Positions 62,365 through 64,000 of a stretch of 64,000 nt of DNA are shown here, piece by piece (the stretch's first letter is position 1; each line of letters begins with the position of its first letter). This DNA is from CAYQTE01 sp964420285 (GTDB lineage: Bacteria; Planctomycetota; Phycisphaerae; Tepidisphaerales; Tepidisphaeraceae): assembly GCA_964420285.1 (NCBI GenBank), contig CAYQTE010000003.1, forward strand, positions 75,559 through 139,558, in the 5' to 3' direction. The notes under the pieces were generated by a model that was not told the DNA's origin, ran no database searches, and worked only from the letters and a program-made list of their open reading frames with translations. The translations under genes were made by a program, and so were the position numbers.

Positions 62365-63126
62365 TCAGAATAACTGATCGAGCACCGCCTCGATCGACAT
62401 TTGGACGCAGGTGAAGATGGGCGTATCCCGCTGCGTGTATTTGCTGGATTCGGTTTCGCGCAGCTCCATCACCAGGTCGAGAAAATCCTTGGGCACATCC
62501 GTCTCGAAGGCGACGACGAAATCCTGATCGTCCAGCCCGAAGCTGTACGTTGTGTTCAGCTTCACCGATGGATATTTGTTCCCGATGCGGATGTGCCCGT
62601 CCATGATTGCCTGCCGCTCGGTCATCGGCAGCAGATACCACGCCCGCGTCTTCACGAACGGGTAGACGAACAGGTATTTCCGCTTGCCGGGAATGATGTG
62701 GGTGCGGCTTTCGGCCGTGTGGAACGGATCGACCTTGTCGATGTACATGCTGCGCTTGGTCATCGACAAAAGCGAATACGGCGTTGATAAATAACCGCCC
62801 AGCCGCGTGCGATGAATCCGCCGTGTCTGTTGCTGGAAATCATCGGTCGAGAGGGCGATGCGCCACAGGAGCAGATCGCAATCCGGCCGCAAGCCGACCG
62901 TGCTGTAGGTCAGGCACATGAGGTTCGGGCTTGGCTGGGCGAAGAGGTCGATGAACTCTCGCCGGGCCGCGGATTTTTCCTCGCCCGGCAATCGGCGAAA
63001 CGCCGGATCGAGCTTGTAAAACGCGAAATTCACAAACTGCCGGGCGATCGGCACGGCATCGCCCGGCCGCGCATGCGCGGAAGCGGCCGGTGTTGGGGAT
63101 GCTCCGGATGAATCAATCTCGCTCAT
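62365..63126 (-). CDS. Chlorite-dismutase-family / HemQ-like heme protein
   Basis: 253 residues. A disordered start of about 25 residues, then the ferredoxin-like Cld fold: PGKRKYLFVYPFVKTRAWY, LPMTERQAIMDGHIRIGNKY (the His of GHIRIG is in the region of the proximal heme ligand), SFGLDDQDFVVAFETD and LVMELRETESSKYTQ. HemQ-type members decarboxylate coproheme to heme b. No catalytic distal Arg is obvious in my reading, so HemQ-like function is more likely than chlorite detoxification. Confidence 0.85.
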   Translation of the reverse strand: MSEIDSSGASPTPAASAHARPGDAVPIARQFVNFAFYKLDPAFRRLPGEEKSAARREFIDLFAQPSPNLMCLTYSTVGLRPDCDLLLWRIALSTDDFQQQTRRIHRTRLGGYLSTPYSLLSMTKRSMYIDKVDPFHTAESRTHIIPGKRKYLFVYPFVKTRAWYLLPMTERQAIMDGHIRIGNKYPSVKLNTTYSFGLDDQDFVVAFETDVPKDFLDLVMELRETESSKYTQRDTPIFTCVQMSIEAVLDQLF

Positions 63127-63164
63127 GCAAACTCCTTAGACTTGGCGATCGCGCCGCGCGACCT

Positions 63165-63941
63165 TCAGTTCACAACCACGCGCTGACCATCATACGCCAA
63201 TTGGACATTGGGTGGCAGTGCGGCGTTGGTCGCCGCGTGGCCCAGGGCATGGGCGATGTGGGTGAACAGTGTCCGGCGTGCGCCGATGCGCTGGGAGACC
63301 ACCAGCGCCTCGTCCACGCTGAAATGTGTCACGTGCGTTCGATATTGCAGCGCATCCAGCACCAGAACATCCAATCCTTCCAGCAGCGGAAACGATTCCT
63401 CGGGAATATGGCTCACATCCGTGCAATACGCCAGATTCCCCACCCGGAACCCCAGCACCGGCATCGTCCCATGAATCAGCGGCACCGGCGTCCAGAGGCG
63501 ATCGCCAATCGTAAACGGCCCGTCGATCGTCCGCGGGACCAGATGCGGCCGGTACACCTTCATCTCCGGCGCCGGCTCCTTGAAGGCATAGGCGAAGCAC
63601 CGGGTCAGCGTCGCGTGCGTGGCGGTATTGGCCCAGACATCCAGCGGCCCGTGGCGCAGTGCATTGAACCGCCGCAGGTCGTCCAGGCCCATGATGTGAT
63701 CGGCGTGCCCGTGCGTGAAGACCACCGCGTCGATCATCTCGACGCCGTGCCCGATGCATTGCAACCGCAACTCCGGCGTCGTGTCCACCAGCACGCGCGT
63801 CGGTCCGTAACTGATAACCACCGACGGCCGAAATCGCTTGTCGTGCGGATCGGTGCTGTCGCACACCGGGCAATGGCACCCGATCATCGGCACGCCGGCG
63901 CTGGTGCCGGTTCCCAGGAAGAGCAGTTCGATCCCGTCCAT
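63165..63941 (-). CDS. MBL-fold metal-dependent hydrolase, PhnP-like
   Basis: 258 residues from ATG 63941. LFLGTGTSAGVPMIGCHC and CPVC, then VVFTHGHADHIMGLDDLR, the HxHxDH zinc motif, and later DVSHIPEES and FTHIAHALGHA. PhnP-group enzymes cleave cyclic phosphodiesters. First gene of the minus-strand operon with the Cld-family and SagB-type genes (38-nt gap). Confidence 0.88.
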   Translation of the reverse strand: MDGIELLFLGTGTSAGVPMIGCHCPVCDSTDPHDKRFRPSVVISYGPTRVLVDTTPELRLQCIGHGVEMIDAVVFTHGHADHIMGLDDLRRFNALRHGPLDVWANTATHATLTRCFAYAFKEPAPEMKVYRPHLVPRTIDGPFTIGDRLWTPVPLIHGTMPVLGFRVGNLAYCTDVSHIPEESFPLLEGLDVLVLDALQYRTHVTHFSVDEALVVSQRIGARRTLFTHIAHALGHAATNAALPPNVQLAYDGQRVVVN

Positions 63942-63952
63942 GACCGGCCGTT

Positions 63953-63958
63953 TATAAT
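63953..63958 (+). promoter_or_regulatory. Possible -10 box of a divergent gene at the right edge
   Basis: TATAAT at 63953-63958, 6 nt before ATG 63965. No good -35 is visible at standard distance. Confidence 0.3.
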
Positions 63959-63964
63959 CGGTCG

Positions 63965-64000
63965 ATGATGCCCGAAGCAAACGCACCCGCCCGCGCGTTT
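63965..64000 (+). CDS. Possible start of a divergent gene (cut by the window)
   Basis: ATGATG followed by an open frame for 12 codons (MMPEANAPARAF) up to the window end. Support is only the divergent position and the -10-like box. Confidence 0.3.
   Translation, partial: MMPEANAPARAF

Overview
The window is about 62% GC and fully packed with protein genes. It most likely comes from a planctomycete of the class Phycisphaerae. That placement is inferred from two paralogous membrane proteins ending in a CxxCGYDLRATPxRCPECG zinc ribbon, a long single-locus flagellar cluster running from flgB to fliA, many GTG/TTG starts and overlapping start/stop codons, and several families of dispersed palindromic repeats. 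No rRNA, tRNA, CRISPR array or complete insertion sequence was seen.

Region 1 (1-3.2 kb): the 3' end of an SppA-type S49 protease gene, two zinc-ribbon membrane paralogues on the minus strand (one apparently frameshifted), and a repeat-rich intergenic stretch. Region 2 (2.4-14.6 kb): a divergent catabolic locus. A DeoR-type regulator and a fused E1 alpha/beta 2-oxoacid dehydrogenase subunit read rightward. E2, E3, a PHP-like hydrolase, a class II aldolase fused to a short-chain dehydrogenase, a sorbose-phosphate-reductase-like MDR enzyme and a FabG-like SDR read leftward. The shared 100-bp promoter region has repeated TTTTGCA half-sites and a perfect palindrome, which fits DeoR control. The genes look like a sugar or sugar-phosphate pathway with its own 2-oxoacid dehydrogenase complex.

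Region 3 (14.6-25 kb): a HEPN-like/small-protein pair, a minus-strand run (WrbA quinone reductase, RutE-like nitroreductase, DrrA-type ABC ATPase, a multi-pass membrane protein, ABC permease), a serine beta-lactamase-like hydrolase, a ClpS adaptor, an FHA-domain membrane protein and a HigBA-like toxin-antitoxin pair.

Region 4 (25.1-53.3 kb): the flagellar cluster. It starts with a TPR membrane protein, an FlgN-like chaperone and an FlrB/FlrC-type two-component pair. A sigma54-like promoter precedes flgB, followed by flgBC-fliEFGHIJ-motE-like-fliK-flgD-flgE-flbD-fliL-fliN-fliOPQR-flhBA-flhF-flhG-small membrane protein-fliA. No fliM, motA or motB gene is present where comparable operons usually have them.

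Region 5 (53.3-64 kb): a secreted coiled-coil protein, two BrnT/BrnA-like toxin-antitoxin modules, a Ppx/GppA-HD phosphatase followed by two overlapping thymidylate-kinase-like genes (the second with Arg in place of the Walker A Lys), an addiction-module antitoxin-like gene coupled to an ankyrin-repeat gene, a low-GC orphan gene, and a minus-strand MBL hydrolase / chlorite-dismutase-family / tandem SagB-type oxidoreductase operon. Three toxin genes have a -10 box only 4-8 nt before their start codon, which suggests leaderless transcripts.
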